Origin: Asparagopsis taxiformis
Lineage: Eukaryota; Rhodophyta; Florideophyceae; Bonnemaisoniales; Bonnemaisoniaceae
Direction: 5' to 3'
DNA: 64,000 bases
Assembly (NCBI GenBank): GCA_030407315.1
Contig: JALQPE010002583.1
Span: forward strand, 32,607-96,606
Below are positions 42,218 to 52,698 of the stretch, in pieces. The notes below the pieces were generated by a model. That model saw only the letters and a program-made list of their open reading frames with translations. It was not told the DNA's origin and searched no databases. Numbering within the stretch: the first letter of the stretch is position 1; every line of letters begins with the position of its first letter. Position numbers and translations under genes: made by a program.

Positions 42218-43317
42218 TTGGTGCCAAATATGCGCGTAACGCCCCCGCGACGTCAGGCTATTGGCGATGGAGGACATCATATTCCCGATAGCGTGCGAGA
42301 TGGGGGGACGGTGAGGGCAGAGAGGTTGCATCCGCCGGAATCCATCGATTTAATGGCGAGTCGCATCAATGCGCAGAAGAAGAAGATCGCGGAGCTGGAA
42401 AAAAAGTGTTTAGCCAGGACATAGCAAACAAGGCGCTCACCACGGAGATAGTTGCGTTGGAGGCTAAGGTGAAGACTCTGCAGGCGGAAAATGCCAGCCT
42501 TACTGCAATTGCGAGAACAGGTAGAATCAGTGATCACGGTGGCGGTAAGTCGAAAATACAGAAAGCCATTCCTGTGAAATACCTTGGAGTTCTTAGGGCG
42601 GTTGAGGAAAACCTGACAAAGTGGTGCAAGAACGAGACTATGGAGCTGGACCCTATAGCGGAACAAACACAGAGACGTTGGACTGGACGTACCATCGAGG
42701 TAGAGCCGGTAGAAGGGACACTTTGGAGCGAAAACGGTGTAGGATATATTGCTACCCCTCCGGGCTATATCATCAAGAATCTGCAGTGGTATACACCTTC
42801 GTACAGGGACGAGAGTGATCTGCTGAATGACTTGGTGCGACACGTACTGCGTCAAAGTCCGTGGTGTGATGTGTTTTCCGATGAGGAGCAGCGTGTGTGC
42901 TGTCAAGAGGCTGTGGCGGGGAGCAAAGAATTGAAGGTGAACGTGACGCAGAAACTGTCCGACGTGATGAGTGCACGGAAGCGTAATGCGAGGGACAGAT
43001 TGTTCGGTTCGCTGGGGTACACGAAATTAATGTCTAGATGCACGATGCTGACGACGCGAGCTGAGATGGACGAGCGAGAGGATCAAAAGCGCGAAGCGTC
43101 TGAGAAGCTTTTGAAACGAGAAAGCAACGGTGATTTGGATATGGGGAGGTGGCGAACGGCACCGTTCTCAGAGCTGCGATACAGCAAAGGCATGGTTCCT
43201 GACAGCTTCGAAATGGAAGTGAATGGTGATGCATGGTTTGACAACCGAGTAACTGTGAATGTGCTGGACATCACTACGGTGTTGGGAATGGAAAAAGACA
43301 GTAAATTTACTGTCTGA
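42218..43317 (+). CDS. Element protein with N-terminal coiled coil, one frameshift
   Basis: Starts at MVPNMRVTPPR (42218). A frameshift near 42410 leads into the long frame ending at 43317. The N-terminal region is a coiled coil (RINAQKKKIAELEKK, then EIVALEAKVKTLQAENASL). The middle has a WTPSYRDESDLLNDL-type segment. The C-terminal part has VTQKLSDVMSARKRNARDRLFGSLGYTKL, which lines up with ...KSRDHVRNRFIRDLGFVLY in the gene at 44184-45459. It looks like a DNA-binding or structural element protein. No known domain is recognised. Its last codons (DITTVLG) lie inside the repeat arm. Confidence 0.6.
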
Positions 43318-43829
43318 GACAGTAAAAATTACTGTCTGGCCAAGACAGTGCGCGGAGACAGTAAAATTTACTGTCTGGAAATTTCAGAATACTGCTGCAG
43401 CAGTAAACTGGCACGAAATCTGGACAGTACCAAAAACGATAAAATTTACTGTCCAGAACAGTAAATTTTACTGTCCGGAAGTGTTGCCGCCAGACAGTAT
43501 GTGCAGACAGTACATTTTACTGTCTGAGGCAGTGCATTGTATTGTATTACTGCACTGTCTGGGTAAATCTGTAGACAGTAGTGTAGATAGCAAATTGTAT
43601 TGTCTGCGGGTAGTACCGTGCATTGGTTCACAACACTGTCTGGTGGAGTGGACTTGACAGGAAATGTGGTGCATAGTGTTGGTGTGAAGGTAAATACTGG
43701 AATGGTGTGTGGTATACGACTATAGTAATTGTGATGGTGCTTTACAGATAGTTGGGTGCAGGGAAGCTAGATGTTGAATAGGACGTAGAATGAAAGATTG
43801 GGAAGATTGAACATATCTCTTTTGTCTCA
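43271..43829 (+). repeat. Right arm of the ACTGTCT element
   Basis: Parallel copy at 6972-7522 with about 95% identity in the ACTGTCT part. It starts inside the 3-prime codons of the gene at 42218-43317. Confidence 0.8.
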
Positions 43830-44183
43830 CCGTAAGGAGAGAATGTACAGAGTAGCTATATTATGTTGAGTTTAGCATTTCAAATTATACTTATCTATCT
43901 TTTCATTGAAAGTGTCGAGTAGGAGACGTCAGTCTGGTAGCGAGGTGTGGTATGCACAGGACGTGGGTGGTGGCAAAGGAAAGAATACGCACCATCCACC
44001 ACTAAATTATGAAAAATAACCGTTACGGAGCACTGGGAAGCATTATTATTATGTAGAGTAGAACAGGATGGATGCATCCACTGGAATGATATTTGCTACA
44101 ACACTGCTGTACTAAGCGTGACATCCTTCCTTCAAAGCACTTCTCCACTTCTCCTTTTAGCAAACTCCAATTGCAAGTTCAAT
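43830..44183. other. Intergenic spacer
   Basis: No gene is supported. It leads into the start of the gene at 44184. Confidence 0.4.
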
Positions 44184-45459
44184 ATGAATCCCGAAACCTC
44201 CGTAAGCATCGCCGCATTTTCCGAAATAACGCGTGAGGGCTTTTCGAACATCACTGCAGAGCTGAAATCCCTGAGTGATAAAATGGATGCCGTCGAGAAG
44301 AGCACCATTCAATTACGCGAGACTCTCGGAAATGTCGCCAAGACTGTCTCCATGCTAAACACCGATATGCAGGAGGTCAAGAGCATCGTCGATGGGCTTC
44401 TGAGCCAGGGACAAGGACATCCGAAGAAGATCGCCTCCGAGAAGGACAGGGAACGTCTCCGCATTGCGCAGGATGCGGAGAAATCGTTCACATTCGAAAT
44501 GGTGTGTGCTGTGTGCTGTTGTTCCAACGTACACGAAGGCAATGGTGGATAAGAGGGATAGGCATTTCAACGGATGCCAGCTAATCAATACGCTGATGTT
44601 CGCCAGGCAGAGCAATGAGCGAAAGGATGTGTTCAATAGGACGCTTGCCGGCCGGAACCACATTGAATTGCGCTGCCAAGTTGTGACCTCTTTAATCAAG
44701 AATACGTGTCAAAACAATTCTTTCAGAGAGGGAGGAGACCGTTCCAGCTCCAATGGAACGTCGGAAGGTATCGAACGGTGGAGGGCGCGGGGGTATGTGA
44801 CTACCGGGACCATTGAGGAGACAATTCGCGGAACGGACTCTGCTCGCATGGATGGAATGCATGGGACGTCCGAGGGAAGTGATGGGGCCGCTCGAAAGCA
44901 GAAGCGAAGAAAGGTTGGTGACAATGGGCCGTTGCACAGAAAGGAGGTAGGCATCACTGTGACGAAATCGGCACTGACGGCAGTGACCGGGTTTATGAAC
45001 AAGTCCAGAGATCATGTGCGAAACCGGTTCATCCGAGATCTTGGATTCGTTCTATACAGTGGGTTTCAAGGTTCAGTCCGAATGGAGCATCATTTGCACG
45101 ACGGTGGGCTGGACATTGAGTCAGTTCCAAGTCTGTACTCGGCGCAGAGGAAAATGAACGCAGCGGAGCGTGCAGCAATGGATGACAAGAATATGAAGAT
45201 TCTTCGCGACTTCATTGCAGTGCGAAAAGAAATGCTATTCAAAGTCGAGTACGAAGTTCAAATAATTGGAGAACCGGACAAGAGGTTTTTGACTAGGAGG
45301 ATCAATTTAGTAGAGGTTGCACTGAACTTTGCAGTCGCCTACACGCAATGTTCTGATAAGAACATGTTCCTGCGACGTTCAGAATACTCCTTGCAATTCA
45401 TCTACATACTTGCATACGGGTTCCGACACAGAATAAGCAATTTTTTGAAAAACCAGTAA
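44184..45459 (+). CDS. Element protein, coiled coil plus shared C-terminal region
   Basis: Starts at MNPETSVSIAAFSEITREGF (44184) with a heptad-rich helix (LKSLSDKMDAVEKSTIQL, then TVSMLNTDMQEVKSIV). A frameshift near 44500 passes into the frame to 45459. Next comes a Cys/His-rich segment (EMVCAVCCCSNVH), a basic nuclear-localisation-like KQKRRK, and SRDHVRNRFIRDLGFVLY, which aligns with the gene at 42218-43317. The last residues HRISNFLKNQ are encoded by the long inverted-repeat arm that begins at 45428. Probably a DNA-binding element protein. No catalytic motif is seen. Confidence 0.55.
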
Positions 45460-46938
45460 ATTTTATGGTCTGGACCATTAGAAATTAGTGGAATGGCAAA
45501 CCATCAAAAAAATCCCAGAAATTACCGGCGCCGTGCCATAGATAAGTAGTGGAAATACCGTAAAGAATGTAATGGAATGGAACTGCGCCGTGGGAGTGGG
45601 TGTAAGCACCGTGACAGGTGGAATTTTCCAGTACTGTACGGAAAAATAACATTGGAAAGGACAAAGACACGTCGCGTTGGTCATGACGGTGACCAGAGGT
45701 GGCATATTCCATTATTTTTGGAAATTCTATGCTGGAATGATGGAACGGCGGAACCATATGTATGACAGTACCATGATGGACTGGAACCATGATCTTTGAT
45801 GGTCACTCCAGTCTGTGCAATGGATGGCAGCCGTAGCAGTGCAAGGACGGTAGAGAGATGGACTGGTACTGACTGTTCCCATGTGATATCCACGTAGATG
45901 AAGTCACATTTTGGATGTCCATGAGGAATATGATATCATATGGAAGAGGAGAAATGCAAAGTGTATGGCTTTAACTATCCTATCTCGATATGGTCATTGT
46001 TTTATCATAGATAGGGTATGGTCGAAAGAATGGAACCATCTACATTGATTTTTAGCACAGATAATACGGCTTGGTTACTATTTTAGTCGCTAAAGTCTGT
46101 AATCAAGCCACTCCCCTATACACGGGATTGACCCGAATAGTGATTTTCACCCTGGCTTTAAGCGTTAGTAGTAACATAAACGCAGTAGTAGTGTAGTTGA
46201 CAACTTTTGTGGCAGTGGGGAACATTGTAGTGATTTCGTATCATACGGTAAAAATGCAAAATTGGACGTTACGGATATGGGTGAGTAGTATTGAAGAAGT
46301 CAACGAAGACTTTTCCTGAACAGAATTGCAAATTGTGGGCTCTAGTATCTTTATTTGGTGGAGGAACTATGACCAGGCGGGAATCATTGCGAATTAGGCG
46401 CCAAAGCGAAAAAGCAATAGCGTGTCGGGAGCGTGAACGAGCTGCAGCTGTTGATGCACTTCCGTCTGTCGGCACCCAAATAGAGGTATGGTTCCAGGTG
46501 GGGGACGACTCAATGTGGTGGAAGGCTGTGGTAGTGGAAATGAAACTTCCCGAGCAGTATCCTATTTGCTCGGGTAAACCATCAGTGGGTGACCGCATCG
46601 ATGTGGACAGAGGAGATGGCGTGTACACGCCCGGAGTGGTGGAGCAGCAGGGTCAGGATTTGGATACTGCAATTGTGAAGTTGGTGACGGAGGAAAAGGA
46701 TATTGCAGTAACGGAAGTGTCAAAGTGGCGGTATTCGGATTCTGTGAAGCCAAGGCATGATGAAATAGTGGTTGCAGAAGGCAGATTGTTATACGATGCA
46801 ATTCCTGAAAGGAATTACCCTTGCGTCTCCTATGAACACGTAAAATTTGTGCTGGGAAGTAAGTTAATGTCCGGGGGTCAGCCACCAACACCGTGGCGAA
46901 GGAGCAACAGAGAGGTTGTGGACTACGAAGCGGTGGGA
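45428..46938. repeat. Right arm of the long inverted repeat (partner 1-1563)
   Basis: Homologous in reverse to 1-1563. Homology is visible to 46938, where the left copy meets the window edge, and it probably continues. It contains the gene at 46369-47172. Confidence 0.75.
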
Positions 46939-47172
46939 GTAGAACATCATGTCGAATCGGATGGTGAATCTGAAGCGATGTCCCCGCAAAAGAAGAAGCC
47001 AAAAGTGGAATCGGTACTTGATTCCAACACATACAGTGGCATGGAGAAGAGGCTGAGAACACTAGAAAGTATTATTCTTTCTGGAAGTGGTGGCGATCAT
47101 CGGATGGTTTACGATGGGAAAGTTCCAATAGAACCTGCACTCACGTCCACTGGACCGGTTCTATATACCTAG
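46369..47172 (+). CDS. Arm-borne protein, intact copy
   Basis: About 267 residues from MTRRESLRIRRQSEK. I prefer this ATG to the one at 46291 because the other arm (1-567) conserves it and has a stop just upstream. The N-terminus is basic. Next come WFQVGDDSMWWKAVVVEM and VGDRIDVDRGDGVYTPGVVE with D-D-AIVKL, two short beta-rich blocks resembling tandem Tudor/agenet-like repeats by eye. A conserved-looking middle (EVSKWRYSDSVKPRHDEIVV) precedes a basic nuclear-localisation-like QKKKPK and a coiled-coil C-terminus (MEKRLRTLESIIL). It may be a chromatin-binding or element-maintenance protein. No enzyme motif. Confidence 0.6.
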   Translation: MTRRESLRIRRQSEKAIACRERERAAAVDALPSVGTQIEVWFQVGDDSMWWKAVVVEMKLPEQYPICSGKPSVGDRIDVDRGDGVYTPGVVEQQGQDLDTAIVKLVTEEKDIAVTEVSKWRYSDSVKPRHDEIVVAEGRLLYDAIPERNYPCVSYEHVKFVLGSKLMSGGQPPTPWRRSNREVVDYEAVGVEHHVESDGESEAMSPQKKKPKVESVLDSNTYSGMEKRLRTLESIILSGSGGDHRMVYDGKVPIEPALTSTGPVLYT

Positions 47173-47612
47173 AAGGCAATCACCCCCCATGAGGTAGTCA
47201 CGGAGGTCGATGTGACCCCATGTAACACGCAGAGGGAAACCATCATTCCCGAAATTACCGGTAGGCGCCATTGTAAGGGCTGTGGTGAATAACCCGTGCA
47301 GGCAAATTGCAATGCGATAACATGCCTGAATTGAATGGGGTTCGTGACAGAGCATCTCGAGTTGTGTACATTGGCAGAAACTACACAACAATATCATAGC
47401 TAATGTAAGAAAAGAAAAAGAACAGACGGCCAATCTCTCAACCGGGGCCTTTGTACCTGCATTGCAGGAGCCGTCTACGGCGCCGCTAACCTGAACTTTG
47501 TAAGTAACCTGAATGTGAAGCTCAGGTCGACTCAAAATAAAATCCGAGAAGATATCATCATTTTTGGAATAGACAGCTTGAGACTCATCCCCTGTGCCGT
47601 AAGCTTTCGAAG
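47173..47612. other. Intergenic, no gene seen
   Basis: Short frames on both strands without recognisable content. Confidence 0.4.
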
Positions 47613-48734
47613 TTATCGGAATTTTTCAGATGGACACATATCCAATGCAGAAATGTCATTGTCAGGCGAAAGAGAAACTTTAGCCTGCATATCTCGATGG
47701 ATGAGGAAGAATGCATGTTTGACTAATTCCATTTTCATCTGCTTCCGGGAAGTATTGAAAAACTGTGTGAGCTGCCGCAGTGCCGAAGTAACGATCGGAA
47801 TGGACTGTAAGTCCGAAGGAGAAAGATTAGATACACAAGAAGACGAAGATGAGGAAGAACCAGTACGGCGCTGTTCTCCTTTAGAACCCGAGAGTCGGTG
47901 ACGTTTCGAATAATTGATTGGTAGAGTTGTGGACTGTGGCGCAGGTCGATCTGTTTCCGTTGGCATCGAAATATCCATGGCATGGAAAAGAGCCCGCTGC
48001 GAAATCTGCAACCAAGCAGGCTTATTGATTGGCACGATGGTTGCATTGCGAAGTGCGTAGTCACGAGAAATGGTATTGCTGTTCAGGTCATCCTCCTCCC
48101 CAGGGTCAAGGGTACCAGAATTCCTCGTCGCCGAATCCTTCCATCGCACAATTCTGTCATTTGCCATAGAAATAAACGCAGTTCCGACAATAGCACGTTT
48201 CAGGAACACATGCTTTTTCCCTACAGCTGTTCCAATTAGGGATTTCTTGGACTGCCTGACCTCAGAATTAGAACTGGATGTCTGAGAGAAGGAAAGGGAA
48301 GCCAGAAGCAAAGTAGTGCAGGAATCTTCATTTGAACACGGTACAGATGTTGCACAGAACGAGTTTGGGGTAACAGAGGTTTTGATGAACTCTGCAATGG
48401 TTCGAAACGCGACGAACCTGGATGTCACAAGTCTGTTGTTGAAAAGAGAGGACACCAGAGTGGTAACTTGTGCTGATTTTCTTGAACGCTCTTCCAGAAC
48501 CACAGGTGGAACAACGTTTGTACCAGCTGCAGCAGAGGCCATATACCGAATGCAGGCTAGTTCCATTTGAACAGATGAAAGAGAATCGCGGAGGTACTGT
48601 TCAAGGTAGGCAAATCGTTCCTCGAACTGCGCAAACCTGGTTAAGGATAGTTCGTCTCTCATGTCAGCCTGGAATAAGGAGATCTTCACAGATATGTTTC
48701 GTAACGTCAGAGCTACTGGGATGAGGTATTCCAA
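47613..48734 (-). CDS. Hypothetical element protein, 373 aa
   Basis: Open frame starting MEYLIPVALTLRN. It has a helical N-terminal part (FAQFEERFAYLEQYLRDSL), a Ser-rich middle and a basic segment KRHRLSGSKGEQRR before a poly-Ser run. The C-terminus has LRQLTQFFNTSRKQMKMEL. The coiled-coil, Ser-rich and basic layout is like other element proteins here (42218, 44184). No domain is recognised. It is on the same strand as the MTase-SET gene and next to it. Confidence 0.45.
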   Translation of the reverse strand: MEYLIPVALTLRNISVKISLFQADMRDELSLTRFAQFEERFAYLEQYLRDSLSSVQMELACIRYMASAAAGTNVVPPVVLEERSRKSAQVTTLVSSLFNNRLVTSRFVAFRTIAEFIKTSVTPNSFCATSVPCSNEDSCTTLLLASLSFSQTSSSNSEVRQSKKSLIGTAVGKKHVFLKRAIVGTAFISMANDRIVRWKDSATRNSGTLDPGEEDDLNSNTISRDYALRNATIVPINKPAWLQISQRALFHAMDISMPTETDRPAPQSTTLPINYSKRHRLSGSKGEQRRTGSSSSSSSCVSNLSPSDLQSIPIVTSALRQLTQFFNTSRKQMKMELVKHAFFLIHRDMQAKVSLSPDNDISALDMCPSEKFR

Positions 48735-49200
48735 GATGAAGAGTTATCCAGTAGAATGGTGGTAAAGGTAATTTAAGTTCGGAACTTGTACGTTTATTGA
48801 AGAAGGGAAGGAAAGGGGAGAGATCGAAACGTTACAAATGCTACGTGTTGTAACCGACCTATTCAATTTGTAGAAGTAGGAAGAGATAAAGGAAGCTGTG
48901 GAACCGTTACGAATGCACCGTGCCGTAACGGTCGTAGATCTAAATAAATGGTGTGGTACAATAACTGTTTAAATTATGCTTAATTTCGGACGGGAAAATT
49001 ACTCGAGTAAAAGAGATCTAGACCTGAACATTAGGTAGATCAGGTCCTCGTCCTGTTCACGGGAAAGAAATGCACCTAATCATCGCGGATGTTAGAGGGA
49101 ATGAGGAGATAGAACATACTTTGCCTATTTTACTATTTGCGGGGTAATGGGAAGCAGGGAGAACATGATGTAGGTGTGAAAAACGCCAATGCGTTCCTGT
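48735..49200. other. End region with TTACTCGAGTAA
   Basis: No gene. At 48999-49010 TTACTCGAGTAA followed by AAGAGATCTAG matches the end code of the hairpins at 53249 and 57999. A small inverted pair GACCTGA/TCAGGTC surrounds 49020-49045. It is a plausible left end of the composite. Confidence 0.5.
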
Positions 49201-52200
49201 TTAAACTGAGAAGTAGTCATTACCATATTCTATGAACAGCTCGGAGCCAGCAGAGATCGGCACGTTGGCAGTAACACAGACAACTTGATAGTTTGAGACA
49301 GTATTCTCGTCGAGGAGCTCTTGAACGGGAGACGAGAAACTAACGTTAGCTGCGCGTGAAGGACGTTCAGTTCCCTCAGCTGGATCCACAAAGTTGGGGT
49401 CATTGATTTTCGAAGCGACACAGTACTCGAAAGGGACGACAAATATGGGGCTTCCAGAAGTAGAAGGAAGCAAACAAGATATATTCGAATCCTTGATTTG
49501 AAGAGCGTAGCTTCTGAAGCGCTCCACGGTAAATGCTGTGGGACCTGTTCCAAACGTCTTGCCTTTTGATTTATAGAGATCTCTGTAAACCAATGAACCG
49601 AAATAAAATCCAACAATGTCACCAGGGTCGATCTGGCCTCTGGCAAAAAGACCGTCACCAGCCCCCGGAATAGTTGAGGGCGCGACGTACACGTTGTGTG
49701 CCATGGCATCAATGGAAAGCAGAAGATTGTTGTCAATGGTGGACAGCATGTCGAGAAGTGATTGAGGCCATTTGTGAACTGGAAGGTCGCCCAGTTGTTT
49801 GTATTGGTCTGGGATACCCCACATGCTAGTAAGGAAACTGACGAGGTGGGGCGGAAGTCGCGTAGCAACTGGCAAACCTGAGGTAGGCTTTGAAACCGTA
49901 CCCTCCTCGGAAACCGGTAGATGTGATGAGGCGAGTTGTTGTAGCGAAGGATTGGAGAGCTGAGCAAAATTACAAATTGCTACTTGACGCAGAAATGCAG
50001 TATGAACTCTCGGAAGAGATAATTCAAAGCAATCTTTGTACTTTTCACAACCGACAAACCGCCTATACTGACCGTGGCGCATGTTAAGGCAAGCGACTGC
50101 AGTGGAGAATGTTCCGGCGAACAAGTCGACAACCAAATCTCCCTGGTGTGAAAATCGCCCAATTAGTTCCTGCAACAAACCAACGAGCTTCTGCTCCGGG
50201 CGCAGTACCTTGTTCTTCTGTTCCGTTTGGTCGAAATATTTGACAGTCTCTGAAGGCGATATCCTTGGAATGTTGTCGATAATATTTGTCCATGCTCGGA
50301 ATCTGGTTGGGATGTAACCGGCATTTTTATAGTTCACCATCGCCCATCCTTTTCTTCCCTTTCCGAGCTTTGTAGCATGTACAACCAGCTCAGACATATT
50401 CATTAAACTGGTCGTAAATCTATATGGCGGAGAAGTGAAATGCGTTGGGCTCCGAATACAGAAGATAGGCTGTGAATCAACTGAAAACATGGGAGTGTTC
50501 GTAGAAGTCTTGACCTTTCGGAGTTCGTAAACCCAGTTGTAGAAAAGGGCAGCAGATGTGAAGATGAGAACATGACCACCCTGTCGTGTTACCTTTGCGA
50601 TAGTTGCCACTGTGTCCACGATTTCTTGTTGGCGGAGAATGTCATACGCTGAATTCTCTCTCCCAGCTGTTCGTCTCGAATTATACGGTGGATCTGTGAG
50701 AACCAATTGGGCACCCTCTACAAGCTCCGGTTTTGCAGGAATATCAATGCGTTCATAGGTCTCAAGAAGATCTCTGAAACTGCAATTGATTGTGTGTAGG
50801 CAAGAAGCCTTCATGTTTTGTAGGTTTGCTGGAATTGAAACAGGGTCTCCGAGACGCATAGATTCGATGTCTAAGGACTCGGCAGTACTTGTGTCTGATG
50901 GCCTTCTATGAGCGCTCACCGGCTCAGAAGTGCGAGCTGACTTTGCAGGAACATCAGTTTCATTACTGTTGTCCAGTCGCTTCCGTTTGACACCTGTATC
51001 CGTGTTTTGTTCTATGGATGGTGACGCAGGAACGGGAGCGAAAGATGTATCAGCTTCTCCAAAAAGCTCCTCGTTTGGTTCAGGAGTCGATTGTGGTAGT
51101 TCAGAGTTTCTGAAGGCCGTGAGCTGCCTCTCGACGTTTTGAAGGCCAGGAATAGAAGTGAACCTCCCAGAATCAGTTTCTATAGAATCTTCCTGTGCTT
51201 CGAATGCGCAAAGAAACGCGTTTTGTTTCGGAGAAGAAACGGTCTGGTCAAATAGTTTTCGATCCTTAGTAATATCTGTAATGTGTGCCCAGAAGGAGGA
51301 GGCGCAGAGGCGCATCTGAGCGTCTTGGAGGACGGAGCGATGAACTGCTCGATGGGATATACTTTTGGCATGCTGCAACTTTCGCACGGCCCCTCTGCCA
51401 TGCAATAACGTCTTTAGCTCTCGAAGAGGAGAGAACCCCCTTTCCTCTGAGTCTAGCACATGGTACTTGAACATGCGCTGATCATAAAGAAGATAAGGTT
51501 GGAGAAGTTCCTCGGCCGTTGAAACATCCAGTGCACGAGCCAGTGTATCCCATGCCTTCACGACCACATGAATAGCGTAGCCGAGGCGCTGAGCGGAAGC
51601 AGGAGATTCCTTTCTGATCAATACAGTTCGATTAGACGAGGACCTTGTTCTCGGCCTCACCGGGGTGGCTTTTAAATCTCTTTCCATTTGTAGCATAGCC
51701 ATGAGAAATATAATCTTCTCGAAAGCGGAAGAAACTCTTGGAGTAGCCCAGTTTCCATGGTCCGTAGTTCGTAGCTGGGTATGCGCAACAAAGAATTGGC
51801 AAGCCAGAGTCTGCCGCACGAATGATTCACGACCAATTGAAGACCGAGACGCCGTGTGCACTGAGTGGAAATACTGTGCAACGGGAAGAGGTTCCGAACC
51901 TTGGCTGTGGAGGCTTTGGCTGGATGGTAACTTTGTGGTTGTTCTGTGCTCTTCTACAACGAACACTGGCGTGAAGAGAGACATTGATAAGTCTTGTAAG
52001 GAACAACTGGTCAGGAACATATCCCAAACCCTCGTGTCTACGTCGTTAGACCCCTCATCGCATTCCGAAGACGAGAAAGTGCGGAGGGACTGGACGATAT
52101 TGAAGGTATGACGATGGTAGGCCTTCCCAAACCAATCTTCCATGACAGCGACTGCCGCAGGCGGAAGCTTTGATTGGAACATGGCCTTGACAGCAGCTCG

Positions 52201-52698
52201 AAATCCTGGGAGGGTGCGATGTGCAAGGGGAACGTTATCCTCATTCCTCTCCCGATCATGCCAGTAGTCACGAAGGTATGCAAGTATGGCAACTGATTCA
52301 GTGAAGGGAACCCGTCTTTCTCTCCTGAGGATGTGATAAACAATAGAGATCAGTGTGTGTGGCTCTGAAGAGATAGACTCGTAGCTCATGCGTACTAAAA
52401 ACCGTGAAGTTTTCGTGCGGGGGCGCGACCAGATCTCCTCACAGACGTCCATGCCTCCGACAAGGGTGACATCACCATTTTCAGTGATAGATCCGTAAAG
52501 ATGGAGTGCATCAAAGTCCAGAGACACTCGGGAAGAAATGTCTGAAGCTGCAGTACCAAAACCTTCAATTGCTGGTATAGAAACAACACGAGCTGGATCT
52601 ACCCATATGATAGTTCCGTCTCCATACAAGTCCCCTGGATTGGTGGGGCCACGCTCGCTTGCAGAGATAACAGCCCCATGTTTCATTGTATCAACCAT
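49201..52698 (-). CDS. DNA methyltransferase-SET domain fusion protein, 1165 aa
   Basis: One uninterrupted frame. Residues 1-600 form an N-terminal helical region without a recognised domain plus an acidic linker. Near 655-700 is a beta-class DNA methyltransferase: GAQLVLTDPPYNSRRT (DPPY near 667), then VTRQGGHVLIFTSAALFYNW. Near 840-870 is DLVVDLFAGTFSTAVACL (SAM motif) with VGCEKYKDCF. A linker follows. The SET domain fills 1000-1165: VAPSTIPGAGDGLFARGQ, DIVGFYFGSLVYRD, SKINDPNF, RAANVSF and ISAGSELFIEYGNDYF just before the stop. The NHxxxPN loop is again altered to ND plus AANVSF, as in the SET gene at 4525-5716. A protein joining DNA and histone methylation is unusual. It lies between the end code at 48999 and the hairpin at 53249. 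Confidence 0.88.
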   Translation of the reverse strand: MVDTMKHGAVISASERGPTNPGDLYGDGTIIWVDPARVVSIPAIEGFGTAASDISSRVSLDFDALHLYGSITENGDVTLVGGMDVCEEIWSRPRTKTSRFLVRMSYESISSEPHTLISIVYHILRRERRVPFTESVAILAYLRDYWHDRERNEDNVPLAHRTLPGFRAAVKAMFQSKLPPAAVAVMEDWFGKAYHRHTFNIVQSLRTFSSSECDEGSNDVDTRVWDMFLTSCSLQDLSMSLFTPVFVVEEHRTTTKLPSSQSLHSQGSEPLPVAQYFHSVHTASRSSIGRESFVRQTLACQFFVAHTQLRTTDHGNWATPRVSSAFEKIIFLMAMLQMERDLKATPVRPRTRSSSNRTVLIRKESPASAQRLGYAIHVVVKAWDTLARALDVSTAEELLQPYLLYDQRMFKYHVLDSEERGFSPLRELKTLLHGRGAVRKLQHAKSISHRAVHRSVLQDAQMRLCASSFWAHITDITKDRKLFDQTVSSPKQNAFLCAFEAQEDSIETDSGRFTSIPGLQNVERQLTAFRNSELPQSTPEPNEELFGEADTSFAPVPASPSIEQNTDTGVKRKRLDNSNETDVPAKSARTSEPVSAHRRPSDTSTAESLDIESMRLGDPVSIPANLQNMKASCLHTINCSFRDLLETYERIDIPAKPELVEGAQLVLTDPPYNSRRTAGRENSAYDILRQQEIVDTVATIAKVTRQGGHVLIFTSAALFYNWVYELRKVKTSTNTPMFSVDSQPIFCIRSPTHFTSPPYRFTTSLMNMSELVVHATKLGKGRKGWAMVNYKNAGYIPTRFRAWTNIIDNIPRISPSETVKYFDQTEQKNKVLRPEQKLVGLLQELIGRFSHQGDLVVDLFAGTFSTAVACLNMRHGQYRRFVGCEKYKDCFELSLPRVHTAFLRQVAICNFAQLSNPSLQQLASSHLPVSEEGTVSKPTSGLPVATRLPPHLVSFLTSMWGIPDQYKQLGDLPVHKWPQSLLDMLSTIDNNLLLSIDAMAHNVYVAPSTIPGAGDGLFARGQIDPGDIVGFYFGSLVYRDLYKSKGKTFGTGPTAFTVERFRSYALQIKDSNISCLLPSTSGSPIFVVPFEYCVASKINDPNFVDPAEGTERPSRAANVSFSSPVQELLDENTVSNYQVVCVTANVPISAGSELFIEYGNDYFSV

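Larger units (their letters stand above)
41520..43829 (+). mobile_element. Transposon-like unit with ACTGTCT arms
   Basis: A single gene (42218-43317) is flanked by arms dense in ACTGTCT and AGACAGT. The inner edge of the left arm (AACACCGTAGTGA at 42200-42213) is the reverse complement of CACTACGGTGTTG at the inner edge of the right arm (43273-43286), so the arms are inverted. The right arm is repeated as a solo copy at 6972-7522. The outer ends and target duplication were not located. No transposase signature is seen. Confidence 0.6.
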
